DNA from: Saururus chinensis
Lineage: Eukaryota; Streptophyta; Magnoliopsida; Piperales; Saururaceae
Length of the DNA stretch: 64,000 nt
Direction: 5' to 3'
Assembly (NCBI GenBank): GCA_035235625.1
Contig: CP141143.1
Coordinates: 42,331,178-42,395,177, forward strand
In this document: one piece after another, positions 37,450 through 48,126 of the stretch
Position numbering within the stretch: position 1 is the stretch's first letter
How the letters are laid out: the number at the start of each line of letters is the position of its first letter
The notes under the pieces: generated by a model
Seen by the model: only the letters and a program-made list of their open reading frames with translations
What the model was told of the DNA's origin: nothing
Database searches by the model: none
Program-made: the position numbers and the translations under genes

Positions 37450-38012
37450 GGGGTTGTTTGGGTGTTAGATGTTTTAGAAACATAAGCGAGATTTTTTGGA
37501 ATTAATTCTAAATATTCACCGCTAAATGTGAATTACAGTTAGTAATGAAATTTTTTAGAATAAATTTAGATGTCACATCAAACCCAATTTTAAAACTTTA
37601 AACTAATATAACTTTATTTCCCGAACTTGGATATGCACGTTCTTAGTACTATTACGCTCCTAAATTCGAGCCCTATCAAACAAGGTCCCACAAAGGTAGA
37701 TAATTTTGAATTTTTAAAATAAGCCCCACCTTTTTAAAGGTACATGCTTCTTAAGGCTCAAATCAATATGAGAGATAACTGTTGAAAAATAATAAAATTT
37801 ATAATTTTGAAACGAGGGTTGGGAGCTAAAATTGACATAAATCACCTCATGAAGTGATTTAATAATTCTAACTCAAAATAGCTTGGACTCAACTTTCGAA
37901 CATAATTTTTAATTTAGCCGACCTTCTACACACAAACATGATTATGATAATTTGAGCCCGAATTCGGGTAAATCAATGAAATCTTACAAAACATTCATAC
38001 ACAAATAACCCC
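37450..38012. mobile_element. Small inverted-repeat element, PIF/Harbinger-like (563 bp)
   Basis: Starts GGGGTTGTTTGGGTG and ends CATACACAAATAACCCC, giving inverted termini GGGGTTNTTTG. It is flanked by TAA on both sides (37447-37449 and 38013-38015). A 3-bp TAA/TTA duplication with GG-rich termini is typical of PIF/Harbinger-type elements and Tourist-like MITEs. No transposase is encoded, so it is non-autonomous. Confidence 0.6.
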
Positions 38013-38221
38013 TAAGACTTTTTTTACTAACTCATTCAGGTTATGAGAAATAATAATAATAGAATTAGATAGATTTGGCAGGCCACTTGCAGCCAGGTAG
38101 CTCGTGCACAGTCAATGCGATCATCATGTGGGCGTTGCATGCTCCGAGTGGCATTAGCATTGTCAATATGAAAAAATTTTGCTTCATTTTCTTCAATTTC
38201 AAGTTAGCTCACAATTAATAA

Positions 38222-38521
38222 GGGGTCATTTGGAAACACCCTTCCACGTCATTTAAAGGGTTAAAATGGGCTTTCATATATTAGTAGGTTTGGGAGGCCA
38301 TTTAAAAACTATTTTTTAAAAAAGAAACATAAAAACGCCAAACAGGGAATCTTTTCCTCTACAATATCAATTCTCATTTCTTGCACTTTTACAAGAAAGG
38401 TAATTTTCCTTTCCCATTTACCAAACATGCTCCCCTTATGACTTATGATTTTCTTTCCATCAAGGAAAAGAAGAAAAAAAACCTATTTTCCTTTCTATAT
38501 CTCACCCATCCAAACGACCCC
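38222..38521. mobile_element. Small inverted-repeat element, PIF/Harbinger-like (300 bp)
   Basis: Starts GGGGTCATTTGG and ends CATCCAAACGACCCC, so the termini are GGGGTCNTTTGG inverted repeats, with TAA on each side (38219-38221 and 38522-38524). It is of the same type as the element 209 bp upstream and its right end also pairs with that element's left end, so one composite insertion at 37450-38521 is an alternative reading. Confidence 0.6.
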
Positions 38522-38524
38522 TAA

Positions 38525-39049
38525 ATAACGGGTCAAGTTCAGCTCTGCTAGAAATCACCCCTACCGCCAGGGACGTTAACACTTCCAGTGACCTATTTGT
38601 CTTATAAGAACTTCACATTTCAAGTACAAGGGATGAACTACCTCTTATTGATAAGCTGAGCCAAAAAAACATCCCATCCATCTAAAACAATGCTATTCCC
38701 CACCCCTATGTTTCCTCATAGCCCCCACTACTGGTACACCCTAATAAAATATAAGAAAATACTCATGGAGACTCCCTCTACCTCCCTTTTTTAGTGCTGC
38801 ATCAGAAAACCGGAACCAAACTGAACCGGGTGAAACCAAACCGAAATTTAGCGGTTCGGTTTGGTTCCTTATTCGGTTTTGGTTCGGTTCCTATAAAAAA
38901 AAGAGTGAATTTTGGTTCGGATCTGTTTTAAGGAAAAAAAACCAAAACCGGAACCAAACCAAACCAAGATATCTACCCATATAATAACCCTCATTTTCAC
39001 CCCTTCCCACCCTAATTTCCTATTTCTCCTGGACAGCCGATTCTCCCCA
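38525..39049. other. Intergenic DNA with GGTTCGGTTT inverted repeat
   Basis: No gene. At about 38811-38972 copies of ACCGGAACCAAAC-type words on one side are mirrored by GGTTCGGTTTGGTTCC on the other and followed by a third inverted set (AAAACCGGAACCAAACC), so the stretch can fold on itself. Such GGTTCGGTTT repeats are scattered in many plant genomes. The rest is unremarkable AT-rich sequence. Confidence 0.55.
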
Positions 39050-39361
39050 ATGTATTAGGAAGAGGCCCTGATTGCCAAGCCTCTTGCTGGGAAGAAGCTC
39101 TGCAAGTGAACACTAAAAGCTCATTCAAAGAGGTGTGATGCTAAAATCATTTAGTATTTAAAACACTATTGATAGGAGTTGGTGTCAGGTTTTGTTCTTC
39201 CGCTTAAAATATCTTTTTGTTTTTTTTACATTGTTAGACTATGTTGTCCTACTGGAACTACATTTTGATGATTGATTTTCTGCTTTTGTAGCGTCTGAAA
39301 GTAAATGTTTGAAGAGAGTGGTGAAGGAAGTGGTCAAAAGTATCTGGCGTGGTAACAAAGG
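39050..39361 (+). pseudogene. NHP2: NHP2-like (H/ACA snoRNP, L7Ae family) gene fragment, two exons
   Basis: NHP2 is a small nucleolar RNA-binding protein of the H/ACA complex, which guides pseudouridylation of rRNA. Exon one (about 39050-39129) encodes EEALIAKPLAGKKLCK, then a TGA where the family has Arg, then TLKAHSK. An AG/GTGTGA donor follows. Exon two (39292-39361), after a TTTTGTAG acceptor, encodes SESKCLKRVVKEVVKSIWRG and NKG, the start of the L7Ae RNA-binding fold, and ends at a GTAAAC donor. The family has RRG where this has WRG. The rest of the domain is absent. Retained introns show capture of genomic DNA. It lies 2.6 kb from a Helitron Rep relic, and Helitrons are known to carry gene fragments, but no Helitron ends were identified. 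Confidence 0.78.
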
Positions 39362-39956
39362 GTAAACTTTCTTTGTTACAGGATTTTTTTGTAGGTAGTT
39401 ACAGATGAGTCTTTCTGTAGAAATGATTTTGGCTTAATTTTTTTGTGAGATTTTGGCTTAATCTTAAAAGCAGGTGATCTACGAGCGGTAGCGACGCTCC
39501 GACAGTTCATCTCCCTCCTCTCCGTCAGTTGTGAAGAACACGACTCATCAACACCTCGTGTCCCTCCTCTCCTGGCTTCCCCTTCAATGTATGTTGATTC
39601 CCCAATCCCTCCTCCTTGTCCTTTCGATTTCTGTGATGGGTCTTTCTTTAGAAATCCAAATTTCGTTTTTCTTTTTATTTTTATTTTTATGGAATTTGCA
39701 TTGGATTGCTCTTTTTTTCTTTATATGGCTGGGTTTTTATTTTCTTTTAAATCATGTTCTTATTCTTTGATTATATTCTCTGCATTTTTATGTTTTTTCT
39801 TTTGCTTGAGGTAGAATGTTGATAGTTGTATTTATAGACTTTATATTATTGATTGCATTATGAACTAATTGAAGTGTACATGCTATCCTTTTTTCATATC
39901 CAGCTTGATTATTATTTTAGTGATATATTTAATTTTAAGTTTTAGTGTTGTTCTAG
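39362..39956 (+). other. Unidentified sequence after the NHP2 fragment
   Basis: Begins with the splice donor of the previous exon. The patch at 39475-39600 (GATCTACGAGCGGTAGCG and pyrimidine-rich CTCCCTCCTCTCC) looks like a 5' leader or another captured fragment, but I recognise no protein. From 39640 to 39956 it is T-rich with no coding signal. Confidence 0.4.
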
Positions 39957-41894
39957 TTCCTTAAATTATGTGATTTTCATTCGCTTAACTAATTTTAGAA
40001 CGAAACACCTAAACTCCTCACGAATATATATTTAGTTGTTTTAAGGAAATACGTGCTGATCTACTATGTTTATAAAAATGTATTAAATACACTAAATGAG
40101 GAACTAATCAGACCACTTTTGGACTAGTTATATCCTTTTAGTTTATTAAAACTGAAGTCCATTAAGAATGTGCATAAATCGTTATATCGTTTAATGTTTA
40201 AAGAGATATTTTTTTTAACTTATGTGATTTTATTTACTTAGCTAGTTTTAAAACAAAGCACCGAAGCTCGTCACAAATGTATATTTAATTGTTTTAAATA
40301 AATACATGCTAATTTACTAAATTCATAATAATAAATCAAATGCACTAAACGATGAACCAATTGAACCACTTTTGGTCTAGTTATATTATTTTAAACGATT
40401 AAAATCGAAGTTCGTTAATAATATGCACAAATCATTATATCATTTAAAGTTTAAAAAGATCTCCCTATTATTTGTTACGTTTGTAATTACGAATCAAATG
40501 GAGATCTCGATGTCACAATTTGACCATTCTTCCTTAACTTATTATATCATTTCATTTGCTTAACTAGTTTTAGAACAAAGGACATAAACTCGCCATGAAT
40601 GTATATTTAATTACTTTAAAAAAATAAGTAATTTTTTACTAAGTTCATAAGAATGAATAAAACCTAGAGAATGACAAAGTAATTGGATCACTTTTGGTCA
40701 AGTTATATACTTTTAATCAATTGAAACTGAAGTTTGTTAAGAATGTTAACAAATCGTTATATCATTTAAAGTTCAAAGAGACCTCCAAATTATATGTTAT
40801 GTTTCATAATTAAGAATTAAATGGAGAAAGTGATACTGCATTTTAATCTTTCTTCCTTAGTTTATGTGATTTTAATCACTTAACTAGTTTTAGAACAAAG
40901 CAGCCAAGCTCATCACGAATGTATATTTAGATGTTTTGAAGAAATACGTACTCATTTAATAAGTACGTAAGATTGAATCAAGCGCACTAAACGACGAACC
41001 AATTGCACCACTTTTGGTTATATTATATCCTTTTTTATCCAAAGTTCGTTAATAATATGTACAAATCATTATATCGTTTATAGTTTAAAAAGGCCTCCTA
41101 ATCATTTGTTACATTCGTAATTACGAATCAAATGGATAAAGCGATGTCACAATTTGACTCTTCTTCCATAACTTATGTGATTTCATTCGCTTAACTAATT
41201 TTAAAATAAATCACCCAAGCTTGTGACAAATATATATTTAGTTGTTTTAAGGAAATACATGCTGATTTACTATGTTTGTAAGAATAAATAAAATGCACTA
41301 AATGAGGAACCAATAGGACCACTTTTGGTCTTGTTATAAACCAAAGTTTGTTAAGATTGTGCATAAATCATTATATCATTTAAAGTTTAAAGTGACCTCC
41401 CAATTATTTGTTACATTTATAATTACGAATCTAATAGAGAAATCAATGCCACAATTTGACCGTACTTCTTTAACTTATATTATTTCATTCGCTTAACTAG
41501 TTTTAGAACAACACACCCAAGCTCGTCATAAATGTGTATTTAATTATTTTAAATAAATAAATACTAATTTTATAATTATGATAAATGACGAACCAAACGG
41601 ACCACTTTTAGTCAAGTTGTATGCTTTTAATCGATTAAAACTGATGTTCATTAAGAATGTGCACAAATCCTTATATCTTTTAAAGATTAAAGAGGCCTCC
41701 CAATCATTTATTACATTCCTAATTACAAACTAAATGGACAAAGTAATTTCACAATTTGACCATTTTTCCTTAACCTACATGATTTAATTCGCTTAACTAG
41801 TTTTTAACAAAGCACCTATACTTATCACGAATGTATATTTAGTTGTTTTAAACAAATAAATACCCATTTTCTAAGTTCATAAAATTAAATTAAA
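39957..41894 (+). repeat. 319-bp satellite, subfamily B (about 6 monomers)
   Basis: Related to the type A monomer but with consistent differences: CTTATGTGATTT for CTTATATGATTT, ACTAGTTTTAGAACAAAGC for ACTAGATTTAGAACAAAGC, ACCCAAGCTCGTCAC for ACCAAAGCTCGTCAC, GTATATTTAGTTGTTTTAA for GTGTATTTAATTATTTTAA, and GTAATTACGAATC for GTAATAACGAATC. At least one monomer is truncated (about 41335). It ends next to an LTR-like element at about 41894. Confidence 0.9.
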
Positions 41895-43907
41895 TGTAAT
41901 GTTTTAAACAATTTTATATGAATGTGGAGTATTTTAAGCTATGTTAGGCTACTGGAAATGCATGCTATTAAGTTTATGGAGTTAAGATATATGCCTAGGG
42001 ATGGTGGATTGACTTATGTTTTGTAGCATGATGTTGGAATCGTTATCTTGAAATTATGAATGGTTGTTTCCCTTTGGTTAAGCATATTTTCAGTAGGACT
42101 ACAATCATTGTTGCACTGATTTGTCATGATAGATTGTGGTTAGTGATGTGTGGATGTTGGTGAATGCCATGACTCAATGATGAAATGAGTGATGTTATAT
42201 GTGTTTAGCCTTTGTGGTTGAGTTTTGAATTTAGATATGATTTCAACGATTCTTTTTCTATGATTTCCGCTGGAATTCATGTTTGGATAGAAATTCACAT
42301 GTGTAGTGTGATAGTGAGTTGATTTTCAAGCATGTTGATATGCATTTTGTGAAATGCTTCTACTAGATACACACACACATGTGGGGTTAAATGATGATGT
42401 TGAAGCTTAATATTGTGATTATGAATGATGCATTAGGGGCTGGTGAGAGCACTTATCATGGATTAGGATTCATGTATGCTTTGCTCACGTATGTACCATG
42501 CTGCATGCATCATGAAAATAGATTTCCAATTGAGGCTTCATCGTGATTAATTGAATTTGACTGATTGGATACAATGTGATGGAATTGTGTGCTGGGTTGA
42601 TCGGTCATGGATTAATCGCAAGTTGATTGGTCTGAAAGGACATATTTTGATTTGGAGTTCCTGTGTGGAACGATTTGAAGTTCCTGTGTGGAACGAGTGC
42701 ACTCCCTGGGTTGAGTCTTGTTAAATGAAATGATGTGGGGACAAGTTGTGTACTTGTCTTGTGGATATGTGAGAATATTATTATGTGTGTCATCTGGACC
42801 CTGAGAATCCAGTGTGGTATGCCGTGTGCACCCCGCTACCACGTGTTCTAGGGTTCTCTGTGTGAGAACTCGGGCTCTTCCCTCCGCAAGAGATGTCCCT
42901 GGGCGAACACCCCTGCTCTAGATTCTCTGTGTGAGAATGGGACATCCTTGGCCAGGATCGTCCAGGGCGAGCAGCATTAGGGATTGACAACCCCGATTTT
43001 TCTTTAATTCTTGTGTAGAATTTTGGATCATGACACGCCTTCGTGGCCTTGTCTATGCTCCCGTCTGTGTGACATTAATGTGTGATTACTCCTTGATGGA
43101 GGTTGATTGTGATGATATAATGCATGTGGGAATATGTATGTTAGAGATACATCCATGCAGGTTGATGTTGATATAATGCATGTGGGAATATGTATGTTAG
43201 AGATACATCCATGCAGGTTGATGTTGATGTTATGCATGTGGGAATATGTATGTTAGAGATACATCAATGCAGGTTGATTATGCACTATGATGCAGTGTTA
43301 GGTGATATGTATATGTGATCAGAAAATGATGCACCCTGTAATTCGTTGATTTGAATGATTATATCGCTATGCTATCGTATTTTCGATGTTGTTAGTGATA
43401 TTAAAACCATTGCTGAGTTTGTTAAACTCACCCCTCTTTGCGTGTTTTGATTTGGGGCTGCGTAGTGCGACACGCAGACAGACAGGATTGCCTCTTCGAG
43501 GAAAGGTCGGAGGTGGCTTGGATGTGATCGTGGAGTTCTTTATGTGGTTTATTTTCCTTAGATTGTGTTGTTGTTCAGGACCTTTGTGTAGGGTTCTTGT
43601 TTTGGAATTTATGTCATATTTTACAGTTGTGATGCTTATGACTTATTTTGAGCTGGTGTAGGCTTTACTTAACTAAGCTTGTGGGTTTGAGATTGTTGTT
43701 TACTTTGTGATAAGCAACACCTTTTCTTCCCTTTTTATTTACTCTTGCTCAAAGGATTGTGCGCTCTCCGTGTTTCTGTTAATCGCCCGTGGTTAGGGTT
43801 AAGTCTTCCGCTAGATCGTTTTCTCAATGTTCACTTCGTTGCCCCCGCACGCTTGACCGGCCCTTGGACCGGGTTCGGCTAGGGTCGGGCATCGCCGGGG
43901 CGTGACA
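41895..43907 (+). mobile_element. LTR-like element (about 2.0 kb), probably solo LTR
   Basis: Starts TGTAATGTTTT at the satellite edge and ends GGGGCGTGACA. Its end matches the remnant at 34387-34625, and both start with TGTAATG, which supports these borders. It contains three tandem 56-bp units (annotated separately), a repeated TTCCTGTGTGGAACG (42658 and 42680), and a GC-richer stretch with TCTCTGTGTGAGAA repeats around 42855-42940. The small open frames within have no recognisable product. No flanking duplication is seen; its right flank is low-complexity DNA, so that edge may have been replaced. Confidence 0.6.
43107..43275 (+). repeat. Three tandem 56-bp units
   Basis: GTGGGAATATGTATGTTAG begins at 43126, 43182 and 43238, exactly 56 bp apart, followed each time by AGATACATCNATGCAGGTTG. 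The units are nearly identical, with differences mainly in the TGATATAATGC/TGATGTTATGC part. Subrepeats of this kind are common in long LTRs. Confidence 0.88.
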
Positions 43908-44577
43908 CATGTGCTTACAAGAGAGTTAGAGAGAGAGCACTCTCCCTCGCGCGTCCATGTTCTCTAGCTCTCCCTCACCTCTCTCTCTCTCATGTGCATG
44001 CTTGCGAGGGAGTTAGAGAGAGACTATCTCACGTCCGTGCTCTCCCTCTCTCTATCGCTCTCTCTCTCTCGCGCGAGTGCAAGTGCTTGCAAGTGTCTCT
44101 CGCGTCCGTGCTCTCTCTCCAGTTATCCCTCTCTCTATCACTTTAGAGCTCTCTCTCTATCTCGACTGCACGTGCTTGCGAGAGAGTTAGAGAGAGAGCG
44201 TGCTCTCTCTTGCATCCATGCTCTCTCTAGCTCTCCCTCACCTCTCTCTCTCACTTTCTCTTGAGTGCTTGTGCTTGTGAGAGAGTTAGAGAGAGCACGC
44301 ACTTTCTTGCATTCGTGCTCTCTCTCTAGCTCTCCCTCTCCCCTCCCTCTCTCCGTCTCTTGTGCGCATGCTTGCAAGAGAGAGATCATGCTCTCTCTGG
44401 CGTCTGTGCTCTCTCTATAGCTCTCCCTCTCTCTCTCTCTTGAGTGCACATGTTTAGGATAGAGTTAGAGAGAGAGAGAGCAGACTCTCCCGCGTCTGTG
44501 CTCTCTCTAGCTCTCCCTCACCTCTCTCTCTCTCATGCGCATGCTAGCGAGGGAGTTAGATAGAGTGTCAGCTACAG
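43908..44577. repeat. CT/GA composite array, block 1 (about 90-bp hairpin units)
   Basis: Low-complexity DNA in which GAGTTAGAGAG recurs at 43923, 44010, 44184, 44283, 44462 and 44553, intervals of 87, 174, 99, 179 and 91 bp, so a unit near 90 bp. Each unit pairs a GAGGGAGTTAGAGAGAGAGC arm with a GCTCTCTCTAGCTCTCCCTC arm about 20-25 bases away, which would form a hairpin with some mismatches. Predicted Leu/Ser frames are artefacts. The block ends inside the RNase H remnant of the next element. Confidence 0.85.
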
Positions 44578-45700
44578 TGTTCTCGGAACCTTTCTTGTAC
44601 ATGACCTCATAATCATAGCCGAGTAGCTTGCTAACCCATCACTGCTGGGACGGTGTGGACACTCTCTATTCCAAGAAATACTTCAGGGGCTGGTGGTCTG
44701 TGTGAATCAGGAAGGGGCAGCCAAGTAAGTACGGCTGCCACTTATCGACAGCGAGGACTATTGCCAACATTTTTCCTTCTCATACAAGGACAGGGACAAG
44801 GAGCGGCCAGCCAAAGCCTTACTGAAGTAAGCAATGGGGGTGCTTGTCCTGTAGCAGAACAACCCCAAGCCCCGTCTCTGAAGCATCCATCTCCATCACG
44901 AATGGTTTGCTGAAATCGGGCAAGATCAAGACTGGGGATGGGGCCATAGCCTGCTGCAATCCCTCAAATGCCTCCTGGGCAGCCGCGTTCCAAGCAAAAG
45001 CCCCCTTCTTAAGCTGCTCTGTAAGAGCCCGAGCCAACTCTTTGTATTGACTGATGAATCACTGATAATAACTGGTGAGGCCTAGAAAACCCTGGAGTGC
45101 CCTGACGCATGCGGGTGGCAGCCAAGACAGCATGGCAACCACCTTCGCTGGGTCTGTGGTGACGTCATCCCGCGAAATAATATGGCCCAAGTAATCAACC
45201 TGCGGGCTACCAAAGGAGGACTTCGAATGCTTAACGAATAATGAATTATCTCTAATAATAGAGAAGACTGACCTGAGATGTGTCAAGTGCTTTGCCCAAG
45301 ACTTGCTGCACACCAAGATATCATCAAAGAAAACCAATATATAGCAGTGGAGGAATGGCTGGAAGGGATCGTTCATGAGGCACTGGAATGTGGAGGGTGC
45401 GTTGGTTAGCCCGAATGGCATGATGGGGAACTCAAAATGACCATCATGAGTCAAGAAGGTGGTCTTGTGCACATTGGCTGGCTGCACCCGAATCTGATGA
45501 TAGCCAGAATAAAGGTCGAGCTTACTGAAGACCGTGGCACCCATCAGCTCGTCCAACAACTCCTCAATCACTGGTATGAGATATTTGTCTTTGAAAGTGA
45601 TGGCATTCAATGTGCGGTAGTCGACACAGAACTGCCATGTACCATCTTTCTTCCGAACCAACACACTGGAGACGAGTAAGTACTCGTGCTAGGGCGAATG
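44578..45700 (-). pseudogene. Reverse transcriptase and partial RNase H
   Basis: Read from 45664 down: [60 protein letters not shown], catalytic LVFFDDILVCSKSW near 45310-45345, and DYLGHIISRDDVTTDPAKV, with 201 codons uninterrupted (45059-45664). RNase H follows in 44819-45037 with FVMEMDASETGLGVVLLQ, and 44578-44640 encodes the MYKKGSENTVADT end. At Gln positions where the plus-strand copy has TAG, this one keeps Gln (RVQPAN, STFQCL), which supports reading those stops as C-to-T changes. The active site is intact but the gene is truncated. Confidence 0.9.
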
Positions 45701-47725
45701 ATCCCAGATTGGAGCATGTCAGCCACGAGACACTCAATCTCGGATTTCTGTATATGAGGGTAATGGTGAGGTAGACATTGGCTTGGGCCGCTCCAGGGAT
45801 GATGGGAATCTGGTGGTCGTGAGGCCGGACGGGAGGGAGACCCTGTAGCTCTGCAAACAAGTCCTGATGGGCTGCAGCAAGTCTTGGGGATCTAAAGGCA
45901 TCTCGTCCCGAGTCACCTCAATAGTGACACGCTGCTGCAAGAGGAGCCCTTGGGGGGCGAACCAAAAGAAAGAGCAAAGGCTGGGTGGAGAGGAGAGTGC
46001 CTGGCCTGGAGCCTTCAATCCGAATCCACTGCCCCTGAAGCTCGAAGTCCATCACCACGTCCCTGAAGTTCCAAAGCATATCACCAAGCTCCTGCAGCCA
46101 CTGCACGCCCAACACCACGTCCACCCCCTTCGTAGGCAGCAAGAAGAGGTTGGTAACAAATGTGTGGCCTTGGACAGAAAGTGCAACTTGAGCACACACC
46201 CCGGCACTCCTGAGGTGCTTCCCATCGCCAATCAGCACGTCAAATGGCTTTGAATCTGAGACAAAACAGCCTAGCCGATGGGCTACCTTGTCGTTAATGA
46301 AATTATGGGTAGACCCACTGTCGATCAAAATAGCCATTGGTTGCCGCTTGAGGTAGCCCTATACTCTCATCGTGCATGGAGTGAATGCCCCCAAGAAGGC
46401 ATGGACAGAAATTTCAGGCAGCACGTCCTCAAGGGAAAATGAGTCAACTCAGCCCGCGCCCTCACCATCATCATCAATCTCCTCCACAAGAAGACTGCCC
46501 TTGACAGAATAGCGGTGCCCCAGGATGAGCTTCTCGTCACAGTGAAAACACAGCCCCATAGACCGGCGTTCCTCCATCTGGGCCGGAGTGAGGCGTCGAA
46601 CAATTTAGTGGGCCGGGGTGGCCTACTGCCAGGCTGCTGGTGGGCATGGCCAGGGGGTTGGTACTAAGGGCAGGTCGTGGCAAAGGCCCAATCCGCCCCC
46701 GCCTCTGTGCTGCCTAGCCAGCTTCTCCTCCTTGATGCGGTCATGGCGCACGATGTCCCTCATGCTGGTGCAAGGGAAGTGGCGCATCTCCTCAAAAATC
46801 TCAGGCTTGAGGCCATGCTTGCATGTGCCCACCAAGGCGACCACCGGCCAATCAGGGAGGCAGTTGGCCACCTTCATAAACTCCGTGTAGTATGCACAGA
46901 CAGTGGTGGTCTGGCGCAGAGTGGAGAGCATCTCGTTGAGTCCTGGAACTCATTCAGCCCAAACTGAATATAGAGCTCGTCGGAGAAAGCGGCCCAGGTG
47001 GGGTAGCTCACCTCTTTTTCGAAACTCCGGAACCAAATTAAAATGTCCCTGTCAAGGTGGAAGGCTGTTATGCATAGGCGTTCAGCCTCAGAGTGCGTCC
47101 CTAAGTAGGTGAAAAACTTTTCTGCCTTGTAGAGCCATTCCATAGGGTCGTCATCCCCATTGTAGCAGGGAAACTGTAGGTGAGCCAAATGGGGCTCAGC
47201 CCCCCCCCCCCTCATGGTCCTCCACAATGCCCGGGACACTTGTCCCACTCATCTTTCACGTCCTGGAACAGATTTCAAGGAGGCGGCCTCATAGGAGCAT
47301 TTTTACGAACACCTGGTGTGACTCACATGTCCCAGGTCTGGCGCCTCCCATCCAGTTCATGATCGTCAGTGCCAAACCGCACCGGACCCATGGGAACTCT
47401 CATGAGGCTGTCTGCTGGTGCCAGAGGTTCTGGGACGGGCTGTTTGGGGGGGCTGTGACAGACCGCCCTTCTCTAGGATAGTAGGGGGCAGCCCAGGCAA
47501 GAGAGGTGCTGCGCGCTCAGCCTGCAACTGCTCAACTGCCCCGCCTAGTGCCTCCACCTTGTCCATGCCCACGCTCAAGGATTTTAGCACCACCATGATT
47601 TCTATCAAAGTGGGTTCGCTGGCTGTCGTAGGAATGGCCTTCGGACTGTCCGCTAAAGGTGAGGCAGGAATCTCCTTCTCCGGAAGAACTTTAGGGGCCT
47701 CGGCAGCTTGCTTGCCTCGAGCCAT
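45701..47725 (-). pseudogene. gag and protease region with frameshifts
   Basis: Start taken as ATG at 47725 (MARGKQAAEAPK), equal to the start at 22266 in the related copy. Capsid text: 46874-47248 (FPCYNGDDDPMEWLYKAEKF, FHLDRDILIWFRSFEKEV) and 46623-46931 (VANCLPDWPVVALVGTCKHG). The zinc knuckle near 46510-46560 reads CFHCDEKLILGHRY, with the last Cys replaced by Tyr. Protease: 45918-46337 with AILIDSGSTHNFINDKVAHR. Reading frame changes at least four times between 47725 and 45700, and a run of about 13 C at 47202-47214 is a likely slippage point. It cannot encode a complete polyprotein. Confidence 0.87.
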
Positions 47726-47738
47726 GGCCGGGGATCGT

Positions 47739-47755
47739 AAAAGCTCCAATACCAA
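47739..47755 (-). other. Primer-binding site (initiator tRNA-Met type)
   Basis: On the minus strand, TTGGTATTGGAGCTTTT follows the LTR end GGCAGATCA directly. The GGTATNGGAGC core parallels TGGTATCAGAGC sites and the site at 22236. Confidence 0.7.
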
Positions 47756-48126
47756 TGATCTGCCCGGTGTAGCCACAATCGATATCAAGGAGATTCACGC
47801 AGGGAAAGGGGGGAAACAAGGAAGAAAGGGGAGAAGTTCAGAATAGTCTCAATTGCATAAACTGGAAACAAGGGAAAGAGATCGCACCATATAGGGGACG
47901 ACTAGTCCCCTATGGAGTCATGCCCAACCTTGTCAGGTTGTCTCGGTTCCCTAGGCAGACACGCTAGTTAGTGGGCCGGCTAGTCCTGGGCCACTTATTG
48001 GACCAATAGTATCTTACATATGAATACCAAAGCAAATACTAAGCTATTACAAATAGAAATAGTCTAATGCAAGAAAGTAAAGTAAAGTTTAGTAAAGTCG
48101 AAGAGTTTGAGTGATTGTGCACAACA
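47756..48126 (-). mobile_element. 5' LTR of the truncated gypsy element (371 bp)
   Basis: On the minus strand it begins TGTTGTGCACAATC (at 48126) and ends GGGCAGATCA (at 47756). Upstream of it (higher coordinates) is type B satellite in inverted orientation. Only one LTR remains, so its age cannot be estimated and no target duplication can be tested. Confidence 0.85.

Larger units (their letters stand above)
44578..48126 (-). mobile_element. 3'-truncated Ty3/gypsy element related to the 21903-27278 copy
   Basis: Minus-strand element with 5' LTR (47756-48126), primer site, gag, protease, reverse transcriptase and most of RNase H. It stops in the NTVADT segment of RNase H at about 44578, where CT/GA array DNA begins; integrase and the 3' LTR are missing. 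Proteins match the element at 21903-27278 closely, for example LIGDGKHLRSAGVC against LIGDGKHLRSSGVC. Unlike that copy it has several frameshifts. The LTRs share the TGTTGTGCAC start and the general layout but little else, so the two are different subfamilies. Confidence 0.9.

Noticed and set aside
42605..43661. Short open frames in the LTR-like element 41895-43907
   Set aside because: No similarity to known proteins, several arise from the 56-bp tandem repeat, and they overlap on both strands.
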